Part shown: positions 40,888 through 49,878 of the stretch, piece by piece
Layout of the letters: every line of letters starts with the position of its first letter
How positions within the stretch are numbered: the first letter of the stretch is position 1
The notes under the pieces: model-generated
Databases searched by the model: none
What the model saw: only the letters and a program-made list of their open reading frames with translations
Told to the model about the DNA's origin: nothing
Made by a program: the position numbers and the translations under genes
Assembly: GCA_937951135.1 (NCBI GenBank)
Contig: CALFCI010000088.1
Coordinates: forward strand, 1 to 64,000
DNA length: 64,000 bases
Origin: an uncultured Aquimarina sp.
GTDB taxonomy: Bacteria > Bacteroidota > Bacteroidia > Flavobacteriales > Flavobacteriaceae
Direction: 5' to 3'

Positions 40888-41442
40888 ATGAAAAGGTTCT
40901 ATTCATTTTTTTATTATAGAGTATTAGGATGGAATTTGATAGGTGATTTTAGTAAAAATACGGTCCCCAAATGCATAATAGTAGCCGTTCCACATACGAG
41001 TTGGCATGATTTTTATATAGGATTATTGATCCGGAAAATAACAGATACTACTATTAATTTTTTGGGAAAAAAAGAACTATTTAAAGGGGTGTCTGGGTGG
41101 TATTTTCGAAAAGTAGGCGGTATTCCGTTAGATAGAACTTCAGGACAGAATACAGTAGTGTCGATAGCTAAACTGTTTGAAGACTATGAAGAGTTGCGAA
41201 TTACTATAGCTCCCGAAGGGACGCGAAAGAAAGTGAAAAGATGGAAAACAGGTTTTTATTTTGTAGCTAAAAAAGCAAAAGTTCCTATTATTCTAATAAC
41301 TTTTGATTTTAAAAAAAAACAAAATGTAATCTCAGCACCTTTTTATCCTACCGATAACACTGAAAGAGACTTCGAGTATATGTATGCTTTTTTTAAAGGA
41401 GTAAAAGGAAAGGTACCTGAATATAGTTTTACTAGGGATTAA
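40888..41442 (+). CDS. 1-acyl-sn-glycerol-3-phosphate acyltransferase-like (PlsC family)
   Basis: VAVPHTSWHDFYIG (H-x5-D variant), FRKVGGIPLDR, ITIAPEGTRKKVKRWKTGFYFVAKKAKVPI. Confidence 0.88.
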   Translation: MKRFYSFFYYRVLGWNLIGDFSKNTVPKCIIVAVPHTSWHDFYIGLLIRKITDTTINFLGKKELFKGVSGWYFRKVGGIPLDRTSGQNTVVSIAKLFEDYEELRITIAPEGTRKKVKRWKTGFYFVAKKAKVPIILITFDFKKKQNVISAPFYPTDNTERDFEYMYAFFKGVKGKVPEYSFTRD

Positions 41443-41965
41443 AATTTTGGCAAAGTTTCTTTTTGTATTTCTTGTTTCGTGTTGTTTTTTTTCGCCCTGT
41501 ATTAAATACTAAAGGGGTGCTATAAAATGTAGGCCCAAAAGTGATATGTGCATTATATACTTGCGAAATAGCATTCTCAATTGGTATAATATTCAATTCT
41601 TTAAGAGGTTCTATGTAAGCTACCCAAAAGATATTATTAGCGATAGCGTACCGTACATCCAAAGCAGAATGAAAATTAGCAGTCATTGTATCTAAAAGTA
41701 AATCTTTGTCTAGATCAGCAGATTTCATGGTTGGACTCATAATTTGCATACGATTATTGGTCGAATCGGTGATACCGAACATTACCGTTTTTTTTGCATG
41801 AAAACTGCCAATTTCCAGAAACTCCAGCTATCGTGTCTGCGTGTCTGCGTGTCTTGTGATTATTTCAGATAGGGTGTCAACATTCATTGATTGTGTATAG
41901 GCAATACTAGATATACATAGAAAAAAGAATATGAAGTACTTTTATAAGCGTTTTAATAAAAAAAA
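41432..41965 (-). pseudogene. Decayed secreted-protein gene (signal-peptide remnant, in-frame TAG, 8-bp repeat, A8 tract)
   Basis: Minus strand reads KYFIFFFLCISSIAYTQSMNVDTLSEIITRHADTQTR*LEFLEIGSFHAKKTVMFGITDSTNNRMQIM..., with TAA just before the signal peptide and TAG at 41828-41830. Confidence 0.65.
41832..41854. repeat. 8-bp tandem repeat, 2.9 copies of CGTGTCTG
   Basis: CGTGTCTG CGTGTCTG CGTGTCT. Confidence 0.95.
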
Positions 41966-42093
41966 CAACTAGTTGTGTAATAGAAGTATAGATTACTAGT
42001 CGTGAAAATGGTAATCTTATTACAATAAATAATAGTATAGTATATTTTTTATGATTATTTGAAAAAGATACTATACTATTATGACAAATATGG

Positions 42094-42249
42094 GTTTAAT
42101 CCATAGAATTCCCCGAGGCAGAGCCTCGGGTATATCGACCGGATTCAAGACTTTTAGAACCAAGAGTCAAGATAAAATAACGTCTTGTTTCCTGTTTCTT
42201 GGAGCGGTCTTATCTCTGATACCTCGATGGCTCTGCCTCGGGGTAGTTA
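42094..42249 (+). repeat. Dispersed structured intergenic repeat, copy 2
   Basis: TTTAATCCATAGAATTCCCCGAGGCAGAGCCTCGGG...GATTCAAGACTTTTAGAACCAAGAGTCAAGATAAAATAACGTCTTG...CTCTGATACCTCGATGGCTCTGCCTCGGGGTAGTT. Confidence 0.92.
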
Positions 42250-42262
42250 CATTATACATTGT

Positions 42263-42324
42263 GGAGTTTAACTCTCCAAGGCTAGCCTCGAAATGTCCGC
42301 TGGATGCCTCGCGAGGTAGTTGAC
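42263..42324 (+). repeat. Internally deleted derivative of the dispersed repeat (outer arms only)
   Basis: CTCTCCAAGGCTAGCCTCG ... GGATGCCTCGCGAGGTAGTTGA resembles the 5' arm of copy 3 and the 3' arm of copies 2/4, without the internal hairpin. Confidence 0.6.
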
Positions 42325-42529
42325 TACCATACTGGTATGAAGTACTAAAACCTGTAGTATTCTAAATATCGTTAAAATGAATTTATCATTTTTCGTTTAT
42401 TTATAAAATAGCGTTTAGAATATGCTACTTGCTTTTAAAACTTCATACATTGTTTCTTAACAAAAATCACTAACCCTATATGTTTTAGTCTACAAATTAT
42501 AAGATTGTTTATTGTGGTGTGTAATTGTG

Positions 42530-43075
42530 TTATTGTTTTTCTACTTTAGGAGATACAGCTTTAGTACAAGTTAAAGTTATTTTTTTAGACATTCCTATAC
42601 TGTTAAAATCAGTGGATCCTGTTAATTGTGTTATGAGCTTCATAAAATCATCCCATGCATTTGGACCACAAATTTCGATACATCCAGTAGCCCCCCATAT
42701 TTCTGTAATGGGATCAGGTGATCCTGGAATGATTAACCAATCATTCTGTATTTGCCATACTCCATCCATTAAATCATTTATCCATTGTAATGCGTACGAT
42801 TGTTCGTTTGATAAGCCTATAAGTTTTTCATAGATTCCTTCTGAAATATTTGTGTAGATTCCAAATCTAAGGATTTCAAAGCTTTTAGAAATGATATGCC
42901 CCTGATCATTAGTGCCTGTTACTATCATTTCATATAAAGGCATTTTGTATAAAGTATTATTAGTATCTGGATAACTGTGTACTATTGTAGTTCGAATAAT
43001 TGTTTTTGTAATTGTGATATTTATCGCACGGATAGTAGTGCTTTGTTTTTTAAATAGTCTTGTTTTTTTTCCCAT
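42530..43075 (-). CDS. Hypothetical protein with a Cys motif (WGATGCIEICG)
   Basis: 181-aa frame; IIPGSPDPITEIWGATGCIEICGPNAWDDFMKLI. Confidence 0.6.
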   Translation of the reverse strand: MGKKTRLFKKQSTTIRAINITITKTIIRTTIVHSYPDTNNTLYKMPLYEMIVTGTNDQGHIISKSFEILRFGIYTNISEGIYEKLIGLSNEQSYALQWINDLMDGVWQIQNDWLIIPGSPDPITEIWGATGCIEICGPNAWDDFMKLITQLTGSTDFNSIGMSKKITLTCTKAVSPKVEKQ

Positions 43076-43534
43076 GGCGAATTATTTTTTTGATAAAATT
43101 ATGTACAGGTTTTCTACATTATTTTGAGTAGATTTAGTCGCTATGGGATGACTAATAAATTACACTTTAATATTGTTCTTTATATAAGTTATTTTGGTTA
43201 TTTTTCTATTTCATATTTTATAATTTTTAAATTTAATTATTTGTTTTTTAGTGTTTTAAATGGGTTAGTCTCTTTTTTTAATTACATTTAAACTCTTATT
43301 TAATGCTTTCAAATATACTATTTTTTGCTAAACACTATAGTATAGGTTATGTAAAATTTTATACATTTTTATTTTTTAACATTTTTTATATTTATAAGGG
43401 ATTAATTCGCAGTGAGTTAGCTGTTAATAGATCAGTAATCATTCTGTTGTAATGAATCTAAAAAGGGGATTTTAGCTATTAATTTTAAAGTTATGAAAAG
43501 GAAATAACTTTACTGCTAGATGTAACGTCACTTT

Positions 43535-44866
43535 TTAGTGAAGTAAAGGAAGCATCTTTTTTTTGAATTTTATGCTGAGCGCACATCCTCTGTATAGAGC
43601 CCATACAGTAAAAGAAATCCATACTCCATGAAGTTTAAAATCTAATAAATTACAGATATACAGTGTTGGAATGAATCCTAGAAATGTAGCACCTAATAAT
43701 ACATTACGTAAATATTTCATTTCACCAAGGCCTTTGAAAATACCATCAAAAACAAAAGCAAAACCATTAATAGGTTGTACAATAAGTACAATGAAAAATA
43801 TACTATAAAATGCATCTAAAACAGCAGTTTCATGAGAAAAGATAGTTCCAATAGGATAATAAAATAAGAAACCAATTATAGCTAGCATCATGCTTACTCC
43901 AGTACCGTAAAGCGTAACACGTTTTCCTAAAGTCCATAACGATTGGTAATCTTTAGCACCTAGCAATCGTCCGCTTAATATATTGCCAGCAGCTCCATAA
44001 CCATCGATAAAAAAAGCGGTAAACATCCAGATATTAAGAGCAATGGTATGCGCGGCAATATATTCGTCACCATAGGCTGTGGCATTAGCGTTAGCAAAAT
44101 ATAAAGCTGTATTTAAGGCAATAGAGCGCACAAAAAGATTGAGACTCATGGTAATTAATTTACTCAATTCAGGATGAATAGGAAAGCACAATTTGAGTGA
44201 TATGTCTGTTTTGAATAGTAATAATACAAATGCAACTATCGCCATGCAGGCTTGAGCAATTAAACTAGCCCATGCAGCTCCCTCTATAGCCATAGGAGTA
44301 ATGTATCCCGAAACTCCATATACTAAAATATAATCTAATCCGATGTTGATAAAGACACCCAAGATCGCAATGATCATTGGCCAAAATGTATTTTGTAACC
44401 CTCTGAAAATTCCAAATATGGCGAAAGTAAATAGTGTGAGTGGAAATCCCCATACTCTTATTGAGTAATAACTAACACAGTACTGTAAGATTAAACCAGA
44501 GGCATTATAGAGCTTGAAAATATCTTCTATAAAAAAAATAGTGGATACTAATACAAGGATACTTAGTGTAATATTTAGAAAAATGGCTTGCGCAGGTAAT
44601 GTTTTTATTTCCTCAATTTTACCAGCTCCAAGATATTGCGAAATAATAGCGGAGATAGCACTGCGTGTTTGCCCTAAGATCCAAATCAATGCAGATAGGA
44701 ACGATCCTGCAATTCCTGCCGCAGCCAAAGATTCTGTGCCGTATTCAGGGATTTTACCTACGATTGCAGTATCTGTTATGGATAGTATGGGTTCTGCTAT
44801 GCCTGCTATAATTGCAGGAACGGCTAATTTATTGATGTTTTTAAAACTAATGAGTGTAGACACCAC
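43535..44866 (-). CDS. MATE-family efflux transporter
   Basis: KLAVPAIIAGIAEPILSITDTAIVG; 12 TM pattern; ISAIISQYLGAG. Confidence 0.93.
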   Translation of the reverse strand: MVSTLISFKNINKLAVPAIIAGIAEPILSITDTAIVGKIPEYGTESLAAAGIAGSFLSALIWILGQTRSAISAIISQYLGAGKIEEIKTLPAQAIFLNITLSILVLVSTIFFIEDIFKLYNASGLILQYCVSYYSIRVWGFPLTLFTFAIFGIFRGLQNTFWPMIIAILGVFINIGLDYILVYGVSGYITPMAIEGAAWASLIAQACMAIVAFVLLLFKTDISLKLCFPIHPELSKLITMSLNLFVRSIALNTALYFANANATAYGDEYIAAHTIALNIWMFTAFFIDGYGAAGNILSGRLLGAKDYQSLWTLGKRVTLYGTGVSMMLAIIGFLFYYPIGTIFSHETAVLDAFYSIFFIVLIVQPINGFAFVFDGIFKGLGEMKYLRNVLLGATFLGFIPTLYICNLLDFKLHGVWISFTVWALYRGCALSIKFKKKMLPLLH

Positions 44867-44944
44867 AGATGAAATATATAATGCAAACGTTAATTGAGGA
44901 AAAGAGGTAAATTTATGGTTTTTAAAATTTAAAACCTATACATA

Positions 44945-45121
44945 ATGAGTACAGTAACCACGGCTTCATTATCGGTTATAGAATATATTACCTATGAATT
45001 TGATTTGAAAAATAGCTTTTCATTATCCTTTAGATGTATTAATAATGATTTCATAAGTATTTCTAGTGCTAAGTTTTCAGAATTTATAAGGATCCTAAGA
45101 CGCATTTTTTTAAATAAATGA
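44945..45121 (+). CDS. Possible 58-aa small protein (below the ORF-track length cut)
   Basis: MSTVTTASLSVIEYITYEFDLKNSFSLSFRCINNDFISISSAKFSEFIRILRRIFLNK*, uninterrupted frame between divergent genes. Confidence 0.3.
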   Translation: MSTVTTASLSVIEYITYEFDLKNSFSLSFRCINNDFISISSAKFSEFIRILRRIFLNK

Positions 45122-45317
45122 AGGGTAGCACCCCAACTTTATTGATTATTTTTTTTAACAAAATGTTAAAACAGTTATTATTTTGTTAAATGTGTTAAAA
45201 GTATAAGGGGCTCATTTGCCTAAGCTTAGAATTAATTCCATCTTAGTAAAAGAATCCTAATGCTAGGTTGCAAAAGCGAGATAATGTTGATCTATGGGAA
45301 ATTTAAATACTAAACAA

Positions 45318-46979
45318 ATGAAGAATATATCGTATATATTATGCTTGAGTATGATAATTGTTACCAACTTTTTAATGTTGTCATGCAGCAGTGATAGTAA
45401 TGATATTCCTCCAATATCCAAAAGTAGTGAGAGCGAAATCACTCAGTTTTTCTTTCGTGCAAATACGAATGGAATACCTCAAGATATTTCTGGAACTATT
45501 GATTCTGATACTAAAACAATAGAAGTAATTATGCCCTTTATAGTTGATGTTACTACATTAATCCCAGAAATATTGATTTCAGAAAAAGCAACCTTAACTG
45601 GGCCTTTAGAATTGGAAGGAGTAGATGTCTCAAAACCAATAGAGTATACGGTTACAGCAGAGAATGGAAGTACGGAAATATATACAGTATCTATAATCAT
45701 TACTAAGAGTACTACAAGTATTACAACATTTGCTATTAATGCAGTTGATAATGAAATTTTTCAAACAGATGTAATAGGAGTAATTAATGAAGCGAATAAA
45801 GAAATAGAGATTGTGCTTCCAGATGTTGATATTTCAGCATTAAAAGTCAGTGTACAATTGTCTGAAGGTGCTACAATTAATTTAGATGAAAATGCGATAT
45901 TAGATTTTACTAAGTCCCCGTTAGAACTTATCGTTACAGCGGCTGATGGTGTTACGAGCTCTGTATACACAATACAGGTAACACTTCAAGAAAAACAAAG
46001 TGAAATTACAGCTTTTCAATTTTTAGCAATAGATAATGCAAGTCTTAATTTCGATGTAGATGGGACGCTAGATGAAGTAAATAAAACGGTAACAGTTACA
46101 TTACCTGAAGGGGTAGTGCTAAAGGACTTAATACATACTACACTAGTAACAGAAGGTGCAACCATAGAAAAAATAATTGAGGGTGAAAATGTACGTTTTG
46201 AAGTTACTTCTAAAGATAAAAATACCGTAGTCTCATATATAATAGTGACGAATATTATTTCGGATCGTTTGGTGTTAAAGGCAATTTTTGATGCAAACCC
46301 AACATCAGATATAGATTGGCCTGTTTTGGACCTTACAAGTGATATCGCTAGTTGGAGTGGGGTTACAGTAGAAGACGGAAGAGTAGTGAGACTCGAAAAA
46401 GATAAATTAACAATAGTACCTAAGGAGATTAAATATTTAACGGCACTCCGAGTATTGAATCTTAACTATAGTTTTTTAGACAGTTTACCAGAAGAGTTGC
46501 GGTATATATATACATTAACAAATATTTCATTAATAGCGAATAATTTGACAGCTCTTCCCGATTGGTTTGGTGAATTGCCAAATTTAGAAAGAATAGATCT
46601 CTCTAGAAATAAGTTCAATGCGTTTCCGAATGCGATTTTGGGATTAACACAATTGAAGTATCTTTTTATAAGATTTAATAGAGGCTTATCCGAATTACCA
46701 GATAATATAGGAACATTATCTTCAGTATTGGAATTAGATGTTTCTGGAAATTCATTAGGAACATTGCCTATCGGGATTAAAGATTTGGTAAAGGCTAGAC
46801 GTTTAAACTTTAGCAAAAATTTATTGAATTCAATTCCAAAAGAAATAGCGAATATAGGAGGGTTAGAACTTTTAGATCTTAAGGATAATAGATCGTTACG
46901 AAGTGTTCCGCAAGAGATTTGTGATTTAAATAATACTCCAGGCTTTTTATTATATACTGATGTAGGAGTTTGTCCTTAA
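45318..46979 (+). CDS. Lipoprotein with three tandem DUF5018-like beta domains and C-terminal leucine-rich repeats
   Basis: MLSCSSDSND lipobox; three repeats starting SEITQFFFRA / TSITTFAINAVDN / SEITAFQFLAIDN; LRRs LTNISLIANNLTALPDWFGELPNLERIDLSRNKFNAFPNAI. Confidence 0.85.
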   Translation: MKNISYILCLSMIIVTNFLMLSCSSDSNDIPPISKSSESEITQFFFRANTNGIPQDISGTIDSDTKTIEVIMPFIVDVTTLIPEILISEKATLTGPLELEGVDVSKPIEYTVTAENGSTEIYTVSIIITKSTTSITTFAINAVDNEIFQTDVIGVINEANKEIEIVLPDVDISALKVSVQLSEGATINLDENAILDFTKSPLELIVTAADGVTSSVYTIQVTLQEKQSEITAFQFLAIDNASLNFDVDGTLDEVNKTVTVTLPEGVVLKDLIHTTLVTEGATIEKIIEGENVRFEVTSKDKNTVVSYIIVTNIISDRLVLKAIFDANPTSDIDWPVLDLTSDIASWSGVTVEDGRVVRLEKDKLTIVPKEIKYLTALRVLNLNYSFLDSLPEELRYIYTLTNISLIANNLTALPDWFGELPNLERIDLSRNKFNAFPNAILGLTQLKYLFIRFNRGLSELPDNIGTLSSVLELDVSGNSLGTLPIGIKDLVKARRLNFSKNLLNSIPKEIANIGGLELLDLKDNRSLRSVPQEICDLNNTPGFLLYTDVGVCP

Positions 46980-47060
46980 GTTTTCACAATGATTCACTTT
47001 AAAATTTAGTCTGATATTAGAACTAAATCTTGATCAACGGATTCATATATTAATTATACA

Positions 47061-47097
47061 AAAAAGGAGTTCAATCGCGATTAAACTCCTTTTTTTA
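47061..47097. terminator. Bidirectional intrinsic terminator
   Basis: AAAAAAGGAGTTCAATCGCGATTAAACTCCTTTTTTT between convergent genes. Confidence 0.85.
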
Positions 47098-47115
47098 TAT
47101 AGTGTTGCATTTATT

Positions 47116-47838
47116 TTAATCTTCTGAGGATTCTTCCATACTGTGATATACATTTTGTACATCATCATCTTCTTCAATTTTTTCCAATAACTTCTCTACA
47201 TCAGCAACTTGTTCTGGAGTCAATTTTTTGGTGACTTGCGGGATACGTTCAAATCCAGAAGATAGAATTTCGAGATTTCTACTTTCCAATTCTTTTTGTA
47301 TTGCCCCAAAACTTTCAAACGGAGCATAAATTAATATGCCATCATCATCTTGAAATATTTCTTCTGCACCAAAATCAATAAATTCTAATTCTAACTCTTC
47401 AGGATCAATACCTTCGCCATTGATTCTGAAATTGCAAGTGTGATCAAACATAAATTCAACAGAACCAGAGGTTCCTAAGTTTCCATCACATTTATTAAAA
47501 CAAGCACGAACATTGGCTACGGTCCTATTATTATTATCGGTTGCGGTTTCTACTAGAATAGCAATACCATGTGGCGCATAGCCTTCAAATAAGACCTCTT
47601 TATAATCACCTTGATTTTTATCACTAGCTTTTTTGATTGCACGTTCTACATTATCCTTAGGCATATTTGCCGCCTTAGCATTTTGTATTACAGCCCTCAG
47701 TCTTGAGTTACTTTCAGGATTTGGACCTCCTTCTTTCACAGCGATAACAATGTCTTTACCAATTCTAGTAAATGTCTTGGACATTGCTGACCATCGTTTC
47801 ATCTTTCTCGCTTTTCTGAATTCAAAAGCTCTTCCCAT
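47116..47838 (-). CDS. yebC: YebC/PmpR-family protein
   Basis: KRWSAMSKTFTRIGKDIVIAVKEGGPNPESNSRLRAVIQNAKAANMPKDNVERAIKKA. Confidence 0.95.
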   Translation of the reverse strand: MGRAFEFRKARKMKRWSAMSKTFTRIGKDIVIAVKEGGPNPESNSRLRAVIQNAKAANMPKDNVERAIKKASDKNQGDYKEVLFEGYAPHGIAILVETATDNNNRTVANVRACFNKCDGNLGTSGSVEFMFDHTCNFRINGEGIDPEELELEFIDFGAEEIFQDDDGILIYAPFESFGAIQKELESRNLEILSSGFERIPQVTKKLTPEQVADVEKLLEKIEEDDDVQNVYHSMEESSED

Positions 47839-47976
47839 AATTTAATTTTAAAAGTATATATGCAAACATAAGTAGAATGCCTTTTTTAAGCAAGTACTAC
47901 GCGTAACTATTTCAAAGGTACGTACAAAGCTTTACCATTTCGCAGAATTGATAGGATATAGCGCTTAGTATATGAT

Positions 47977-48267
47977 TTATAGCATTCGTTGTTGTAGGCG
48001 ATGTATTGTTTTAGCAAACATAATATCTTTAATCGTAACTACATGACCAGCATCATGCGTAGATAATCGTATCGTTATTGTATTATAGCTATTGGACCAG
48101 TCTGGATGGTGCTGCAATGCTTCAGCTTCAAAAGCAATTTGAGTCATCATAGCAAAAGCCTGTTTGAAATCGTCAAAAGTTAGTATGGTATGTAATGTGT
48201 TATCTTCATGCTTCCAATTTGGAAGTGTCTTTAGATGTTCCTCAATTTCAATATTGGTTAATCTCAT
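47977..48267 (-). CDS. 4a-hydroxytetrahydrobiopterin dehydratase (PhhB/PCD)
   Basis: LKTLPNWKHEDNTLHTILTFDDFKQAFAMMTQIAFEAEALQHHPDWSNSYNTITIRLSTHDAGHVV. Confidence 0.95.
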   Translation of the reverse strand: MRLTNIEIEEHLKTLPNWKHEDNTLHTILTFDDFKQAFAMMTQIAFEAEALQHHPDWSNSYNTITIRLSTHDAGHVVTIKDIMFAKTIHRLQQRML

Positions 48268-48301
48268 ATCAATCCTATTCTCTAAACGTTTTTCTAATTT
48301 T

Positions 48302-49237
48302 CTATTGTAAACCTAAATGCTCACGGAGCACACTATCTTTATTGCTATTTTTATTCCAGTATGGCGATATGATTCTCGCCTTTTTTGTAGCTGTAGTCGT
48401 CAAATTTTGTGCAGTATTTCCGGAACCACTAATAAACGTTTCCGTCCACCCTTCAATTTCGTATGGAAACTCTTTTTTAAATTGAATACTGATACTTCTT
48501 TTTAAAGTAGGATATATAAGGGTATACTTACTTATGCCTTCTGTAGTTATTAAGGATGCTTTTGCTTCATAAGCTTTAATACTATAATGTTTGAGTCTAC
48601 AAAACTCTAGTGAAGGCACAATCTTTAATTCTCCTTGTGGTAAATCACTAGGCGTGATTCTGATTTTAGTCCAAAGTTCATTTTCTAAAATAGCTGTGTC
48701 TAGTTGAAATTCCTCATCAGCTTCTTCTTGAAAATAAGAATGCGATACGACATCATAGTGTGATGTTCTATTATTTAATTGGGCATATACATGACCACAC
48801 CATTCTTGTATAGAACTTGATATTTTTATAGCATGGCTATTATCTGCAATAGGATAAAAAGCACTTTGCATGATTGCATATGGATAGATACCCGTATTAA
48901 ATTTTTTAGTACTATTCAATTTTAAAATAGGAATGTTGCTTGAACTTTGTTGATCGGCTTTGACCTGAATTTTAGGTAAAAAATCTTCAGTAACAAATAT
49001 TAATGAGGAGGTACCTTCACGAAGTTCACCATATCGAGCTTGTTGGAGCGTATAGGATGTGATTTCGGCAGTGCCATTATACCAGTACGCTTTAAATTTT
49101 GGAGAAGGATCTTTTGCTTTAGAAGGAGCAGTTACTTTTGTTGTATTGGTTACAGCAGTATTTTCTTTTGTAATTGTTGTACATGCAAGAATACCGAGAA
49201 TACCAATGAGTCCAAATATGAATATAGTTTTGTTCAT
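48302..49237 (-). CDS. Lipoprotein of unknown function
   Basis: ILGILACTTITKE lipobox; KFKAYWYNGTAEITSYTLQQARYGELREGTSSLIFVTEDF; next to maf. Confidence 0.75.
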   Translation of the reverse strand: MNKTIFIFGLIGILGILACTTITKENTAVTNTTKVTAPSKAKDPSPKFKAYWYNGTAEITSYTLQQARYGELREGTSSLIFVTEDFLPKIQVKADQQSSSNIPILKLNSTKKFNTGIYPYAIMQSAFYPIADNSHAIKISSSIQEWCGHVYAQLNNRTSHYDVVSHSYFQEEADEEFQLDTAILENELWTKIRITPSDLPQGELKIVPSLEFCRLKHYSIKAYEAKASLITTEGISKYTLIYPTLKRSISIQFKKEFPYEIEGWTETFISGSGNTAQNLTTTATKKARIISPYWNKNSNKDSVLREHLGLQ

Positions 49238-49287
49238 AATACAAAATAATAAGAGTATAGTAAATGAAATTCTAAATTACGATTTCC

Positions 49288-49875
49288 TTAGGAAACGGCA
49301 AGATCATTTAGCGTTTGATACACAAGATGTGTAGGTAATCCCATGACATTGGTATAGGTACCATCGATATGTGTAATACCAATTAACCCAATCCATTCTT
49401 GTATACCATAAGAACCCGCTTTATCAAGAGGGGTATAGGTATCTACGTAATACTCAATTTCCGCAGTAGTCAATTTTTTGAAGGTAACCTTAGTCGTGTG
49501 ATGCATAACTTTGGTTGTAGTTAGCGTTTTAAAACACACAGAGGTAATCACTTGATGAGTGTTGTTGGATAAAGAAGCAAGCATTGTTTTGGCTTCTTTC
49601 AGGTTTTTTGGCTTTCCTAAAGCTTGATCTTGATGCCAAACAATAGTATCACTAGTGATTAAGATATCACCTTCTTTTAAGTCGGAGAAAGCACTAGATT
49701 TTAATTTGGCTAGATAGTCAGAAATTTCATCTGCTTTTAAATGGTCAGGATAAACCTCTTCAATTTCTTTTACTTGAATGGTGAAATCTAGACCTAAATC
49801 TTTGAAAAACTGTTGTCGTCTAGGAGATCCTGAAGCTAGAATTACATGATGTTGTTGTAAGGATTGTTTTAACAT
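49288..49875 (-). CDS. maf: Maf-family nucleotide pyrophosphatase
   Basis: VILASGSPRRQQFFKDLG; LITSDTIVWHQDQALGKPKNLKEA; DKAGSYGIQEW. Confidence 0.94.
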   Translation of the reverse strand: MLKQSLQQHHVILASGSPRRQQFFKDLGLDFTIQVKEIEEVYPDHLKADEISDYLAKLKSSAFSDLKEGDILITSDTIVWHQDQALGKPKNLKEAKTMLASLSNNTHQVITSVCFKTLTTTKVMHHTTKVTFKKLTTAEIEYYVDTYTPLDKAGSYGIQEWIGLIGITHIDGTYTNVMGLPTHLVYQTLNDLAVS

Positions 49876-49878
49876 GGC

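Noticed and set aside
42081-42323. 80-aa + strand ORF across repeat copy 2
   Set aside because: It is the translated repeat; its frame is not kept in the other copies.
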